A DNA stretch of 12,384 nucleotides, taken from assembly GCA_019116185.1 (NCBI GenBank), contig DXCD01000160.1, positions 1 to 12,384 of the forward strand, given 5' to 3'. Origin of the DNA: Candidatus Mediterraneibacter stercorigallinarum (GTDB lineage: Bacteria > Bacillota > Clostridia > Lachnospirales > Lachnospiraceae). Within the stretch, counting starts at the first letter, position 1. Each line of letters opens with the position of its first letter. Of the stretch, positions 1 to 7,420 are shown piece by piece. The notes under the pieces were generated by a model, which was not told the DNA's origin, ran no database searches, and worked only from the letters and a program-made list of their open reading frames with translations. The position numbers were made by a program, and so were the translations under genes.

Positions 1-57
1 TACGTCTTAAAATATACTACGGTTTTCGGACGTTTTATTCACCGGCCGTCTCCCCGG

Positions 58-84
58 CAAATCCAGATTTACATCGTGGATTTG
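58..84 (-). other. Hairpin spanning the hydratase stop codon
   Basis: A perfect 8-base inverted repeat (CAAATCCA at 58-65, TGGATTTG at 77-84, 11-base loop) encloses the TAA stop codon of the hydratase gene. No T-run follows, so it is not a classic intrinsic terminator. It may stabilise the mRNA 3' end or be chance. The remaining bases 1-57 show no gene and no convincing terminator. Confidence 0.35.
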
Positions 85-2342
85 TAGTAATTGATGAGGC
101 ATCCGTCAAGGATGATCTGCCGCTCTGCATCCGTAAGGTCGCCGAGTCTTAAATCAATCTCCGTCAGACTGTCGCTGACTACGTATGCCTTGATTACTTC
201 TGCTTTTTCTTCTACTGCCTTTCTCACATCCGGCACGAAGATATAGTCTCCGTTCTTAAACGGAAGATGCTCGTGGTCAGCATCTGTGAGGAACGGAAGC
301 ATTCCCCAGTTGATCAGGTTGGAGCGGTAACGCTTTGTAGCGTACTCGATGGCGATATTCGCCCAGCCGCCCAGGACCTTCTGGCAGGAAGCCGCCTGCT
401 CTCTGGCGGAGCCGTCACCAGGTTTTACAGCAAAGATCGTGCTGCCCACGCCGATATTTCCTTCTCCCACTTCTGGGTATGTCTTCCGGATCGTCTCCAT
501 CACCGGTTTCAGTTCTTCAAGCGCGTCGAGAGGACATGTGCCTGCCTCGATGGCTTTCTGTGCTTTCTGTACTTCTTTTGCACGACCCACGTATGCCGGA
601 TCTTTTCTTGAGAGCGCAAACTCTGCAAGCCCCAGCGGATTGGAACGGTATGATGAAGTCTCGCCTGACGGAATGAGCTCATCCGTAGTTGTAACAGGAT
701 CGTGGATCTCGGATACAACTTTCACGATCAGGTTCTCCGGAAGCGCTGACATCTCCGGCCAGTCTTTGATATTCGGTCCGAACTGGATCTCCACATCCGG
801 ATCTGCCACGCCGTGGCTGTCAAATACGCGGTTTGCGTAAATATTGCTGTCAAAATGATATTTCTGTCCTTTATATTCCACATCCATTGCTGTCGCCGGA
901 GTGAGGAATCCTTTGTTTGCCGCTGTTGCAGCAATGGAACGCGCGTCCATGAGCGCCACGGAAGATATCTGGCCGCTCTGAAGCTTGCTTCCCTCGCGGT
1001 TCGGGAAATTTCTCGTAGTGTGGCGGATGGAGAATGCATTGTTCGCCGGCGTGTCGCCCGCGCCAAAGCACGGTCCGCAGAATGCGGTCTTCACAACAGT
1101 TCCTGCTTCCATAAGATCAGCCACCGCGCCGTTCTTCACCAGTTCCATGTAAACCGGCATACTTGCCGGGTATACGCTGAACGTGAAGGCATCGGAACCG
1201 ATATTATGTCCTTTGATGATATCTGCTGCCGCGCAGATATTTTCAAATCCGCCGCCCGCGCATCCGGCGATAATGCCCTGCTCTACGTAAAGCTTTCCGT
1301 CACGGATCTTATCCTGGAGAGAATACTCTACCGCGCCGTCCAGGCTGACAAGGGCTTTCTGCTCTACATCGTGAAGGATGTCCTTCAGATTTGCATTTAC
1401 CTCATCAATGGTATACACATTGCTCGGATGGAACGGCATTGCGATCATAGGCCTGATCTCGCTTAAGTTCACGTAAACGCATCCGTCGTAGTATGTGACT
1501 GCTCCCGGATTCAGCTCTTTGTAATCGTCTTTTCTGCCGTGGATCTCATAGAATTCCTCGATCTTCTCGTCTGTAGTCCAGATGGAGGACAGGCAGGTCG
1601 TCTCTGTTGTCATAACGTCAATGCCGATACGGAAGTCAGCGCTGAGCTTCTTCACACCCGGTCCGACGAATTCCATCACTTTATTATTTACATAACCGTT
1701 CTTGAATGTCGCGCCGATGATTGCAAGAGCAACATCCTGGGGACCTACGCCCTTTATCGGTTCGCCGTCCAGGTAGATGGCGATCACGCCCGGCATTTTT
1801 ATATCGTAGGTTTTATTGAGAAGCTGTTTTACAAGCTCTGGTCCTCCCTCTCCCATTGCCATGGTTCCAAGCGCGCCGTAACGTGTATGGCTGTCTGATC
1901 CGAGGATCATCTTTCCGCCGCCTGCAAGCATCTCGCGCGCGTACTGGTGGATGACTGCCTGATGAGGCGGTACATAGACGCCGCCGTATTTCTTCGCGCA
2001 GGTCAGTCCGAACATGTGGTCATCCTCATTGATCGTTCCGCCCACCGCGCAGAGGCTGTTGTGGCAGTTTGTCAGCACGTAGGGAATCGGGAACTTCTGA
2101 AGTCCTGACGCGCGTGCTGTCTGGATAATCCCGACAAATGTAATATCATGGGATGTCAGTTTGTCGAATTTAATCTGCAGGTTCTTCATATTGTCAGAAG
2201 TATTGTGCGCTTTTAAGATACTGTATGCCATCGTATTCTGCGCCGCTTCCTCCTTCGAAATGGAAACCTGTGCATTTCCTGTATCTTCCACAATCTCGGT
2301 GCCATTTAAGAGATAGACGCCGTTGTCATATAATTTGATCAT
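69..2342 (-). CDS. Aconitase-superfamily hydratase (YbhJ-like)
   Basis: This 757-residue cytoplasmic protein has the full aconitase fold layout. Near residues 148-153 is GSDSHT, the aconitase signature (usually GTDSHT). The cluster-ligand Cys pair is FCGPCFG at 421-427 (C422, C425). Residues 360-365 read GCAGGG with C361, where true aconitases have GSCTN. NREG at 448-451 follows. The C-terminal swivel domain carries GSAREQAA (644-651) and RSNLINWGMLPF (673-684), close to GSSREHAA and RSNLI.MGVLP of the family. Three cysteines are therefore available for a [4Fe-4S] cluster. Length and motifs fit the free-standing YbhJ-type hydratases better than AcnA/AcnB or two-subunit LeuCD; the substrate is not known to me. 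The start is well supported by AAGGAGG six bases upstream of ATG. No TCA-cycle or leucine genes adjoin it, so context gives no substrate. Calling it plain citrate aconitase would be over-annotation. Confidence 0.9.
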   Translation of the reverse strand: MIKLYDNGVYLLNGTEIVEDTGNAQVSISKEEAAQNTMAYSILKAHNTSDNMKNLQIKFDKLTSHDITFVGIIQTARASGLQKFPIPYVLTNCHNSLCAVGGTINEDDHMFGLTCAKKYGGVYVPPHQAVIHQYAREMLAGGGKMILGSDSHTRYGALGTMAMGEGGPELVKQLLNKTYDIKMPGVIAIYLDGEPIKGVGPQDVALAIIGATFKNGYVNNKVMEFVGPGVKKLSADFRIGIDVMTTETTCLSSIWTTDEKIEEFYEIHGRKDDYKELNPGAVTYYDGCVYVNLSEIRPMIAMPFHPSNVYTIDEVNANLKDILHDVEQKALVSLDGAVEYSLQDKIRDGKLYVEQGIIAGCAGGGFENICAAADIIKGHNIGSDAFTFSVYPASMPVYMELVKNGAVADLMEAGTVVKTAFCGPCFGAGDTPANNAFSIRHTTRNFPNREGSKLQSGQISSVALMDARSIAATAANKGFLTPATAMDVEYKGQKYHFDSNIYANRVFDSHGVADPDVEIQFGPNIKDWPEMSALPENLIVKVVSEIHDPVTTTDELIPSGETSSYRSNPLGLAEFALSRKDPAYVGRAKEVQKAQKAIEAGTCPLDALEELKPVMETIRKTYPEVGEGNIGVGSTIFAVKPGDGSAREQAASCQKVLGGWANIAIEYATKRYRSNLINWGMLPFLTDADHEHLPFKNGDYIFVPDVRKAVEEKAEVIKAYVVSDSLTEIDLRLGDLTDAERQIILDGCLINYYKSTM

Positions 2343-2390
2343 GTAATCCTCCTTCTTGAATCATAAGAGTCTCGTTTGCTCAACAGAGGT

Positions 2391-2419
2391 ATTTTATCAT
2401 ATTTCAAGATGGTAGTAAA
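2391..2419 (-). promoter_or_regulatory. Candidate sigma-A promoter for the hydratase gene
   Basis: On the minus strand TTTACT (2414-2419), a 17-base spacer and TAAAAT (2391-2396) precede the hydratase ATG by about 50 bases. The -10 matches 5 of 6 consensus bases and the -35 matches 4 of 6. It sits between the AbiH stop and the hydratase RBS, which fits separate transcription. No convincing terminator for the AbiH transcript was seen here, so read-through is possible. Confidence 0.4.
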
Positions 2420-2433
2420 CTTCATTCTTATGC

Positions 2434-3720
2434 TCAATTCTCGTGCAGTTCCTGTGGAACAAATTCGATCGTCCTGCGCTCTCCCCCGGTTCTACGGATC
2501 AGTTCATCCTGGCCGATGAGCAGGATCAGATTCTTGATCAGCTTTCCGAGCTGCGTCTTATCATTCTTATTTCTGCGGTGATAAAATATGACCGTCTTCA
2601 CATTGTCGTTGCAGATAAGCATTCTTAATACATCCCTGTCTGTGACGTCCAGGGAATGCCCGAATATGTATAATGTATGCTCCGGATATGGCGGAGCGCT
2701 TATAGAATCAACCAGCATTTTCAAAAGGCCCTTTCTTATCGAATCTGACAACTGATTATTTATTTGATGATCGATCCAGGTACGATAATTCTTATAACTG
2801 TTCTTAATCATTTCGATCCATTCCAGATATTCATTCCCCGTGCCCTTGTATATCCGCTGGTAATATTTCTTAAAGCTTAGGAAAGCCAGTTCCCGGTCTT
2901 TGCGCCCGTCATCTAAATATTCATCAATGCCAAGTACCAGGCTGCAGGTTTCTAAATTATTCCCGGCGTCTGCCTTTCCGTGAATATAATCATAGTCCAC
3001 TTTCTTTTCCGGGTCATAGACTCTCTCATATGTGTCGGAATAATTAAACGACAATACACAGTCCGGGTCTAATTTCTCTATGTCGGCACTTTTTTTCTCG
3101 ATCTCAATCCCATGGACAAATTCTGCGATATAGATTTCCAGGGCCCGTATCAATCTTTCCAATTCCGCATTCAGATAACCGGCAAATTTGTCAATGTCCT
3201 GGATATTGCTGAAGGGGTCCTCCATGCTTCTTCCGGAAAGATTCCAGATTCGTGATAACATTTTGCTGTTGAGCTCTGTATAAGACACCGGCTCTCCGCC
3301 TTCAACCCTTGCCCTTACGTGATCCAATGCCTGAATCACCCTGGAGATTTCCGCTTCAAAATCAATCCAGTTCTCTCCGATGCCGGAACACTGTTCCAAA
3401 AAATACTCCAGCCATGTATTCTTGTCAATATAGGTATACATTTCGTTTAACAGGGCATTCTTGGTCGAAGCTTCTACAAATGTAAATATCGCCCTGGTCT
3501 CCTTACATGACCGGCCTCTAAAAGCTTCAAACAGCACTTTCTTGATATAAGGGGCTGTTTCCCAGCTGTCAAGATAATCTCTCGTATAGACCCCGGGCGT
3601 AACTTTAACCCTTGCCGTATAGATTATTTTTACCCTTTTACAGAATTCCAGAAAATCCCGATATGCTGTCGGCAGTCCATGTTCCAGATCAAATCCGTTT
3701 CCAATTAATAATATCTTCAT
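2434..3720 (-). CDS. abiH: AbiH-family protein (abortive-infection phage defence)
   Basis: This 428-residue protein opens with LLIGNGFDLEHGLPTAYRDF (residues 4-23), the hallmark of the AbiH family first known from lactococcal phage abortive infection. Further family-like segments are WIDFE (118-122), FNYSDTYERVY (225-235), YIHGKA (245-250), LGIDEY (263-268) and GHSLDVTDRD (354-363). No signal peptide or membrane helix is visible, so it is likely cytoplasmic. AbiH mechanism is not settled; a defence role here is inferred from family membership only. The gene starts 9 bases after the stop of the zinc-ribbon membrane protein gene, with an AGGG-type RBS in that gap, so the two are probably co-transcribed. 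The DNA is visibly AT-richer than its neighbours (hand count for 2761-2880: 43 G/C of 120), which fits acquisition by transfer. The frame is intact and full length for the family. Confidence 0.9.
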   Translation of the reverse strand: MKILLIGNGFDLEHGLPTAYRDFLEFCKRVKIIYTARVKVTPGVYTRDYLDSWETAPYIKKVLFEAFRGRSCKETRAIFTFVEASTKNALLNEMYTYIDKNTWLEYFLEQCSGIGENWIDFEAEISRVIQALDHVRARVEGGEPVSYTELNSKMLSRIWNLSGRSMEDPFSNIQDIDKFAGYLNAELERLIRALEIYIAEFVHGIEIEKKSADIEKLDPDCVLSFNYSDTYERVYDPEKKVDYDYIHGKADAGNNLETCSLVLGIDEYLDDGRKDRELAFLSFKKYYQRIYKGTGNEYLEWIEMIKNSYKNYRTWIDHQINNQLSDSIRKGLLKMLVDSISAPPYPEHTLYIFGHSLDVTDRDVLRMLICNDNVKTVIFYHRRNKNDKTQLGKLIKNLILLIGQDELIRRTGGERRTIEFVPQELHEN

Positions 3721-3729
3721 ATTGATCCC

Positions 3730-4374
3730 TTAGTTAACAAACAGGTCTTTTCTTTTCTTGAAGTAAACATAATTCAGCGGGAAGTAGACTGCCGCGCCGA
3801 TCACTGTGCCCAGAACCGTCCCTGCCACATTTGCCGATCCTGCCTGCATCGCAGAGGATGAGACTGTGTTAAGCGCCGCCAGCACCGCGAAATTATAGAG
3901 AATGTTCAGCGCCATTACAGCCCCCGCAAATGCCATATACAGAATCGGGGCATTCTGGACATAGTGCGCCATCCTCTGGCGGACCACGATCGCTGTCACC
4001 GCAGCGCCCAGACAGATGATGCCGTAGATCACGTCAATGGCTTTCAATGGCGGGCAGATCCCGTAGATCAAACCGGCATCGTCGCCATATGCCAGCCCGA
4101 ATAAGCAGGTCACCGCGTTATAGGTCATAACCGCCGCATTTGCAAACAGCTGGAAATAGATGATGAACTTAAACCACGCCAGGTGGTAATTCTGTGCCGG
4201 ATTTACCACCACAGCCGGATTCACCGGAGAAGGCGCCTGGGCTGTCCCGTACAGCGATGGCTCAGGCGCAGATGTTTTTGACGTAGATGTCTCTGCCACA
4301 TCAACTTCTTTCCCGCAGTTTATACAAAACCGCGCTCCCTCCGGTATTTCTTTTCCGCAAAATCTGCAATACAT
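3730..4374 (-). CDS. Zinc-ribbon membrane protein, four predicted helices
   Basis: This 214-residue protein begins MYCRFCGKEIPEGARFCINC, a classic zinc ribbon with C3, C6, C17 and C20 (CxxC-x10-CxxC) expected to bind one zinc. A Pro/Ala/Ser-rich linker (about 30-62) follows, then hydrophobic segments at about 68-94, 112-131, 143-165 and 183-203, ending in a positively charged tail (KKRKD). The zinc ribbon should face the cytoplasm. Such zinc-ribbon plus membrane-domain proteins are common in Clostridia and mostly unassigned; I do not recognise a specific function. The start is fixed by AAGGAG seven bases upstream. The AbiH gene follows after 9 bases, and the upstream lipoprotein gene ends 89 bases before it with no evident terminator between them. 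A role as sensor or anchor for AbiH is only a hypothesis from this spacing. Confidence 0.85.
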   Translation of the reverse strand: MYCRFCGKEIPEGARFCINCGKEVDVAETSTSKTSAPEPSLYGTAQAPSPVNPAVVVNPAQNYHLAWFKFIIYFQLFANAAVMTYNAVTCLFGLAYGDDAGLIYGICPPLKAIDVIYGIICLGAAVTAIVVRQRMAHYVQNAPILYMAFAGAVMALNILYNFAVLAALNTVSSSAMQAGSANVAGTVLGTVIGAAVYFPLNYVYFKKRKDLFVN

Positions 4375-4463
4375 TTTCCCTCTCCTTCCTCCGGACCGCG
4401 CCTTTCAGGGGACCGGTCTCCTGTACTCTGTTTCCTCATTCTCTGGTGCGGCGCTCTTGGCGT

Positions 4464-5852
4464 CTACTGCTGGCAGTCCATGCTCATGGACTGTACGAGT
4501 CCTGTGCCTGCTTCCGTCTCAATGGTGCAGCCGTTCATATAGCTGTCATCTGCATACCAGTAATAAGAATTGCCGTATTCCGCATCTTCATACTTGTCAT
4601 CCGGCTCGCCGTAAGCAGCAAGAACATCAGCCTCTGCTGTCCCGATCTGGATGCCGCCGGGGAAGATCACCGTCAGGCCGCCGTCTTCCACGTCATAAGA
4701 GCTTACCGAAATCCCGCCTGCCAGACAGTCCTTCAGCGCTTTCGGCTCTCCTGTATTATTGATCATATCCACCATGATTTCATTGCCGTTGTCTGTCATA
4801 AACCATGCCAGTTCATATTCACCTGCATTTACCACATAATCTTCCGGCGTGTACTCCCGGTCAAGGGTCACGCCTGCCGCCTCAAGGTCAGCGATCGTAC
4901 ATGGCAGGGTAACTACAGTGTCATTGATCTGTACAGTATAGCTCTCCCAGTCGGCTCCGAGATCCGCGCTCTGCTCTGCCGGTCCTGCCGGCGTTACGGA
5001 ACTTTCGCCGCCGCTGAAGTCCTCCAGCAGGCCGGAATCATCTGCTTCTTCTGCTGCCAGCGCCTCCTCCGGAACTACGATTTCACCCACGCTGTCATAT
5101 TCCATAAATGTCATTTCAATATAGCAGTCTGATGCCGTGATCCCTGATTCTTCCATCAAGGGATCAAATGCAGCCGTCAGATCAAAATAGATGCGCGCGG
5201 GCAGAATGCTGTCCTGATAGATGTCAATCGTACAGGGGAACACCATGCCTGACACGGTATCCTCGTCAAGACCGTATCCCGAGAAGGAATCCATCATATC
5301 TGACTGGATCATTTCCGCAAAGATATCGCCGTCCAGCTCTCCGGAAAGTTCAAAGCAGTCTTCCCCGTTTACTTCAGCCAGATCTTTATCCAGCTCGAAT
5401 TTGTCGGCGTAGTTTTCGATATTTCCGGTCATTCCTTCCACATCGCCCAATGCTTCTTCTTCTGCCATGATTTCCTTTGTCCACTCATTGTTCGTCATGG
5501 TATAGGTAACATACTGGTCATTTTCCTTCACAGAATACATTTCCATTTCCATATTCAGTCCGCTTCCGCCCATGTCAAAGCTGACCTTTCCTTTTGCATG
5601 GGACGCCTCGGGCTCCACTGTGGATTCCATATCCATGTCCATCCCAAATGATATGGATTCTGTCCCGCTGGACAGTCCCATTTCAAACTTGACATTCATC
5701 AGAGCGGATTCAATCTCTTCCGCGCGGTCCGTCATGTCCCTCAGCAGATTCTCCGGCGTGGCTTTTGTTTTCCCTCCGCACCCTGATAACAGCGCTGCGG
5801 CCATCACCGCTGACATTCCTATTGCTGCCAGTCTCTTCGTTCTTTTTTTCAT
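4464..5852 (-). CDS. Large two-part lipoprotein
   Basis: This 462-residue protein has a lipoprotein signal peptide (MKKRTKR, hydrophobic core, LLSGC with acylated C25) and should be anchored to the outer face of the membrane. Residues about 35-255 form a Met- and acid-rich, beta-strand-like domain (alternating motifs such as MEMEMYSV) that recalls LolA/LppX-type lipid-binding clostridial lipoproteins. An acidic Ser/Ala/Glu linker (about 256-300) leads to a C-terminal domain. The part around 399-436 (GGIQIGTAEADVLAAYGEPD, then YYWYADD) resembles the G-x-s-x-x-x-V-x-x-x-x-G-x-P pattern of SmpA/BamE-like modules. Both domain guesses are weak. The start has GGGAGG eight bases upstream. It is the first gene after the promoter at 5952-5980 and could head an operon with the zinc-ribbon protein and AbiH genes. 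Function unknown. Confidence 0.85.
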   Translation of the reverse strand: MKKRTKRLAAIGMSAVMAAALLSGCGGKTKATPENLLRDMTDRAEEIESALMNVKFEMGLSSGTESISFGMDMDMESTVEPEASHAKGKVSFDMGGSGLNMEMEMYSVKENDQYVTYTMTNNEWTKEIMAEEEALGDVEGMTGNIENYADKFELDKDLAEVNGEDCFELSGELDGDIFAEMIQSDMMDSFSGYGLDEDTVSGMVFPCTIDIYQDSILPARIYFDLTAAFDPLMEESGITASDCYIEMTFMEYDSVGEIVVPEEALAAEEADDSGLLEDFSGGESSVTPAGPAEQSADLGADWESYTVQINDTVVTLPCTIADLEAAGVTLDREYTPEDYVVNAGEYELAWFMTDNGNEIMVDMINNTGEPKALKDCLAGGISVSSYDVEDGGLTVIFPGGIQIGTAEADVLAAYGEPDDKYEDAEYGNSYYWYADDSYMNGCTIETEAGTGLVQSMSMDCQQ

Positions 5853-5951
5853 AACTTTTCCCTCCCGGTCTTTGAAATTTGTAAAAGAAAAATCGCCACA
5901 TTACAGCCTCGTATTCCCCCAGTTCTTTATCCGGCTGTATCAGCTAGTTTG

Positions 5952-5980
5952 ATTATAAGATGTTTTCGGATCTATCGCAA
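5952..5980 (-). promoter_or_regulatory. Sigma-A-type promoter of the lipoprotein operon
   Basis: On the minus strand TTGCGA (5975-5980), a 17-base spacer and a perfect TATAAT (5952-5957) lie about 100 bases upstream of the lipoprotein ATG. Spacing is ideal and the -35 matches 4 of 6 bases. The roughly 95-base leader contains no riboswitch I can recognise. Confidence 0.65.
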
Positions 5981-5986
5981 TGAAAC

Positions 5987-6012
5987 ATATAAAAAAGCCG
6001 TTAACCTTTTCT
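5987..6012 (-). terminator. Weak candidate terminator after the DUF3810 gene
   Basis: On the minus strand AGAAAAG (6006-6012) can pair with CTTTTTT (5991-5997, one G-U) around an 8-base loop containing GTTAAC; the T-run itself forms the 3' arm. It lies 32 bases after the DUF3810 stop. The stem is AT-rich and weak, so this is tentative. Confidence 0.3.
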
Positions 6013-6043
6013 GTAATGAATCAAGTCCTGCAGGTAAACGCGC

Positions 6044-7141
6044 TTAAAAATACGCCACAATCAAATCCACCATTCTATTATAACTCTGCACCCCATCTGC
6101 CTGTCCGTTTACCTTGAGGTATGTATCATTGATTCTTCCCGACATCTCAGATATTCTGCCCTCATGAGCGTCCCAGAAGGCGCTGTTGGCTGCCAGGTCC
6201 GGCTCTGCCTCCCCGGCTAGAAGCTGTCTCACTTCCTGCCAGCTCTCATAGTCTGCGCGGTACAGCGCATTCATGCAGTACACCCATCCTGACAAGTATC
6301 CGCTGTACCGGAAATCTGCCCGCTCTGACTCTATGCACGCCAGAAATGCAATAAAATTTGCTTCCTCTTCCTGCATAAAACCTCTCAGATGAGAGAGCTC
6401 ATGACATGTGGTAAACGGAATATTATACGCAGTCATATCTCCGTTGTAATTTGCCTCTGCCGTAAATGGCGAATACACTCCTGTCAGTCCCTGGTAAGAC
6501 AAGATCTCTGATACCAGCAGTTCCTTGGGCTGCGGATAATATCCGTCCAGCGTGGGGAATTCTTCTGCAAGGCTCTGCATTGCCTCCACCGCGCCTTCCC
6601 CTTCTGAAGCTTCCAGAACCATCACCCCGCTGCTGTCGCGGTCCACTTTCCCGGAAAGGGCGTTTACTTCCTCTGTCAGCCACAGACAGATGTCCTTCAG
6701 CTCCTGTACGCTATATTGATATGTAATGATCCCTTCCTCCTCGGAAAAGGGTCTCCTGTGGTAGTTGATCCCACAGCATGCAGTATAGAGAAATGCAAGA
6801 ATCCCCACAGCCAGAAGTACACCGGAGAGCCAGGACCCCCAGGCTTCCCTTTTGCTTTTGATCACATTTTTGACCATAACCCCCAGTGATAAAAGAAACG
6901 CCGCTATAAGTATATAAAGCCCCAGCTCTGACGCTGAAAAAGGCAGGATCCCCCACAGCCGCCCGATACTCGTCACGATCAGAGGATATATGTTCTCAGA
7001 ATACCACTCTGCAAAATCCGGATGCTGTGCCGCAAGTATCATCAGAACCGCGCTGATGATCAGGAGCAGAGCGGAGGCCGCCAGCTTTCCTTTTACGTGA
7101 TACTTTGTTCTTTTGCCTTTCTCTTGGGATCGTCTTTTCAT
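6044..7141 (-). CDS. DUF3810 membrane protein with HExxH motif
   Basis: This 365-residue protein fits the DUF3810 family. A basic N-terminus is followed by membrane helices at about 18-38, 70-92 and 103-122, then a large domain expected outside the cell. That domain carries CHELSHLRGF (246-255) with the zinc-metallopeptidase signature HELSH at 247-251, then EEEANFIAFLAC (258-269), giving a second acidic Glu/Asn-bearing helix as in gluzincin-type enzymes. YSGYLSGW follows at 279-286. These are the residues expected for an active membrane-anchored zinc peptidase, but to my knowledge no substrate is known for the family. The ATG has AAAGG nine bases upstream. The gene is monocistronic: it has its own promoter at 7225-7253, and the next gene starts with another promoter. 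The lower-scoring reading frames on both strands here are shadows. Confidence 0.88.
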   Translation of the reverse strand: MKRRSQEKGKRTKYHVKGKLAASALLLIISAVLMILAAQHPDFAEWYSENIYPLIVTSIGRLWGILPFSASELGLYILIAAFLLSLGVMVKNVIKSKREAWGSWLSGVLLAVGILAFLYTACCGINYHRRPFSEEEGIITYQYSVQELKDICLWLTEEVNALSGKVDRDSSGVMVLEASEGEGAVEAMQSLAEEFPTLDGYYPQPKELLVSEILSYQGLTGVYSPFTAEANYNGDMTAYNIPFTTCHELSHLRGFMQEEEANFIAFLACIESERADFRYSGYLSGWVYCMNALYRADYESWQEVRQLLAGEAEPDLAANSAFWDAHEGRISEMSGRINDTYLKVNGQADGVQSYNRMVDLIVAYF

Positions 7142-7149
7142 CTGCCGTA

Positions 7150-7196
7150 CCTTTCTGACCGTCTGTCCGGTCTGCTGTATTAAATGCAGACGCCCC
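7150..7196 (-). promoter_or_regulatory. Structured 5' leader of the DUF3810 mRNA
   Basis: In the leader between promoter and RBS two short hairpins follow one another on the minus strand: GTCTGC/GCAGAC around a 10-base AT-rich loop, then GACCG/CGGTC around a 6-base loop, ending just before the AAAGG ribosome binding site. They share bases (GCAGACCGG), so they may compete. Neither is followed by a T-run, and no known riboswitch class is recognised. Confidence 0.3.
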
Positions 7197-7224
7197 CTTC
7201 GCCTGTATCATTTGAATTATATTT

Positions 7225-7253
7225 ATTATACGTTCTTTCCCGCGGGCAGACAA
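7225..7253 (-). promoter_or_regulatory. Sigma-A-type promoter of the DUF3810 gene
   Basis: On the minus strand TTGTCT (7248-7253), a 17-base spacer and a perfect TATAAT (7225-7230) lie about 85 bases before the DUF3810 ATG. It is the best promoter match in the 279-base gap 7142-7420, which otherwise holds only the terminator at 7353-7400 and small hairpins. Confidence 0.65.
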
Positions 7254-7352
7254 TGGCGGGCAGCGGTTTCCTTAATTTTCTATAACCTCATATTCCCTGC
7301 CTGTTTCTCATCTCCCGTGCCGCTGCCTGTCAATGATCCCGGCGGCTGAAAT

Positions 7353-7400
7353 AAAAAATCCCCCGGGATCTGAATCTTTTGACTCACATCCCGGAGGATC
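7353..7400 (-). terminator. Strong intrinsic terminator of the small lipoprotein gene
   Basis: Twenty bases after the stop codon, the minus strand reads GATCCTCCGGGAT (7388-7400), an 18-base loop, ATCCCGGGGGATT (7357-7369), then a T-run (TTTT). All 13 positions pair, two of them as G-U. Stem strength and T-tract are typical of a Rho-independent terminator. Confidence 0.88.
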
Positions 7401-7420
7401 TTATATTCATATTGTCTCTC

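Noticed and set aside
813..1466. A 217-codon plus-strand frame inside the hydratase gene
   Set aside because: It is a shadow of a strongly conserved gene on the other strand, and the peptide has no recognisable motif.
4375..4463. Possible terminator between the large lipoprotein and zinc-ribbon genes
   Set aside because: A GACCG/CGGTC stem is present, but the loop is long and no T-run follows, so I do not call a terminator.
4287..5132. A 281-codon plus-strand frame
   Set aside because: It is antisense to the large lipoprotein and zinc-ribbon genes and is rich in Cys, His and Arg, with no RBS and no recognisable family.
7259..7327. Inverted repeat GGCAGCGG/CCGCTGCC
   Set aside because: The arms are 8 bases with a 53-base loop upstream of the DUF3810 promoter; chance is likely and no function is supported.
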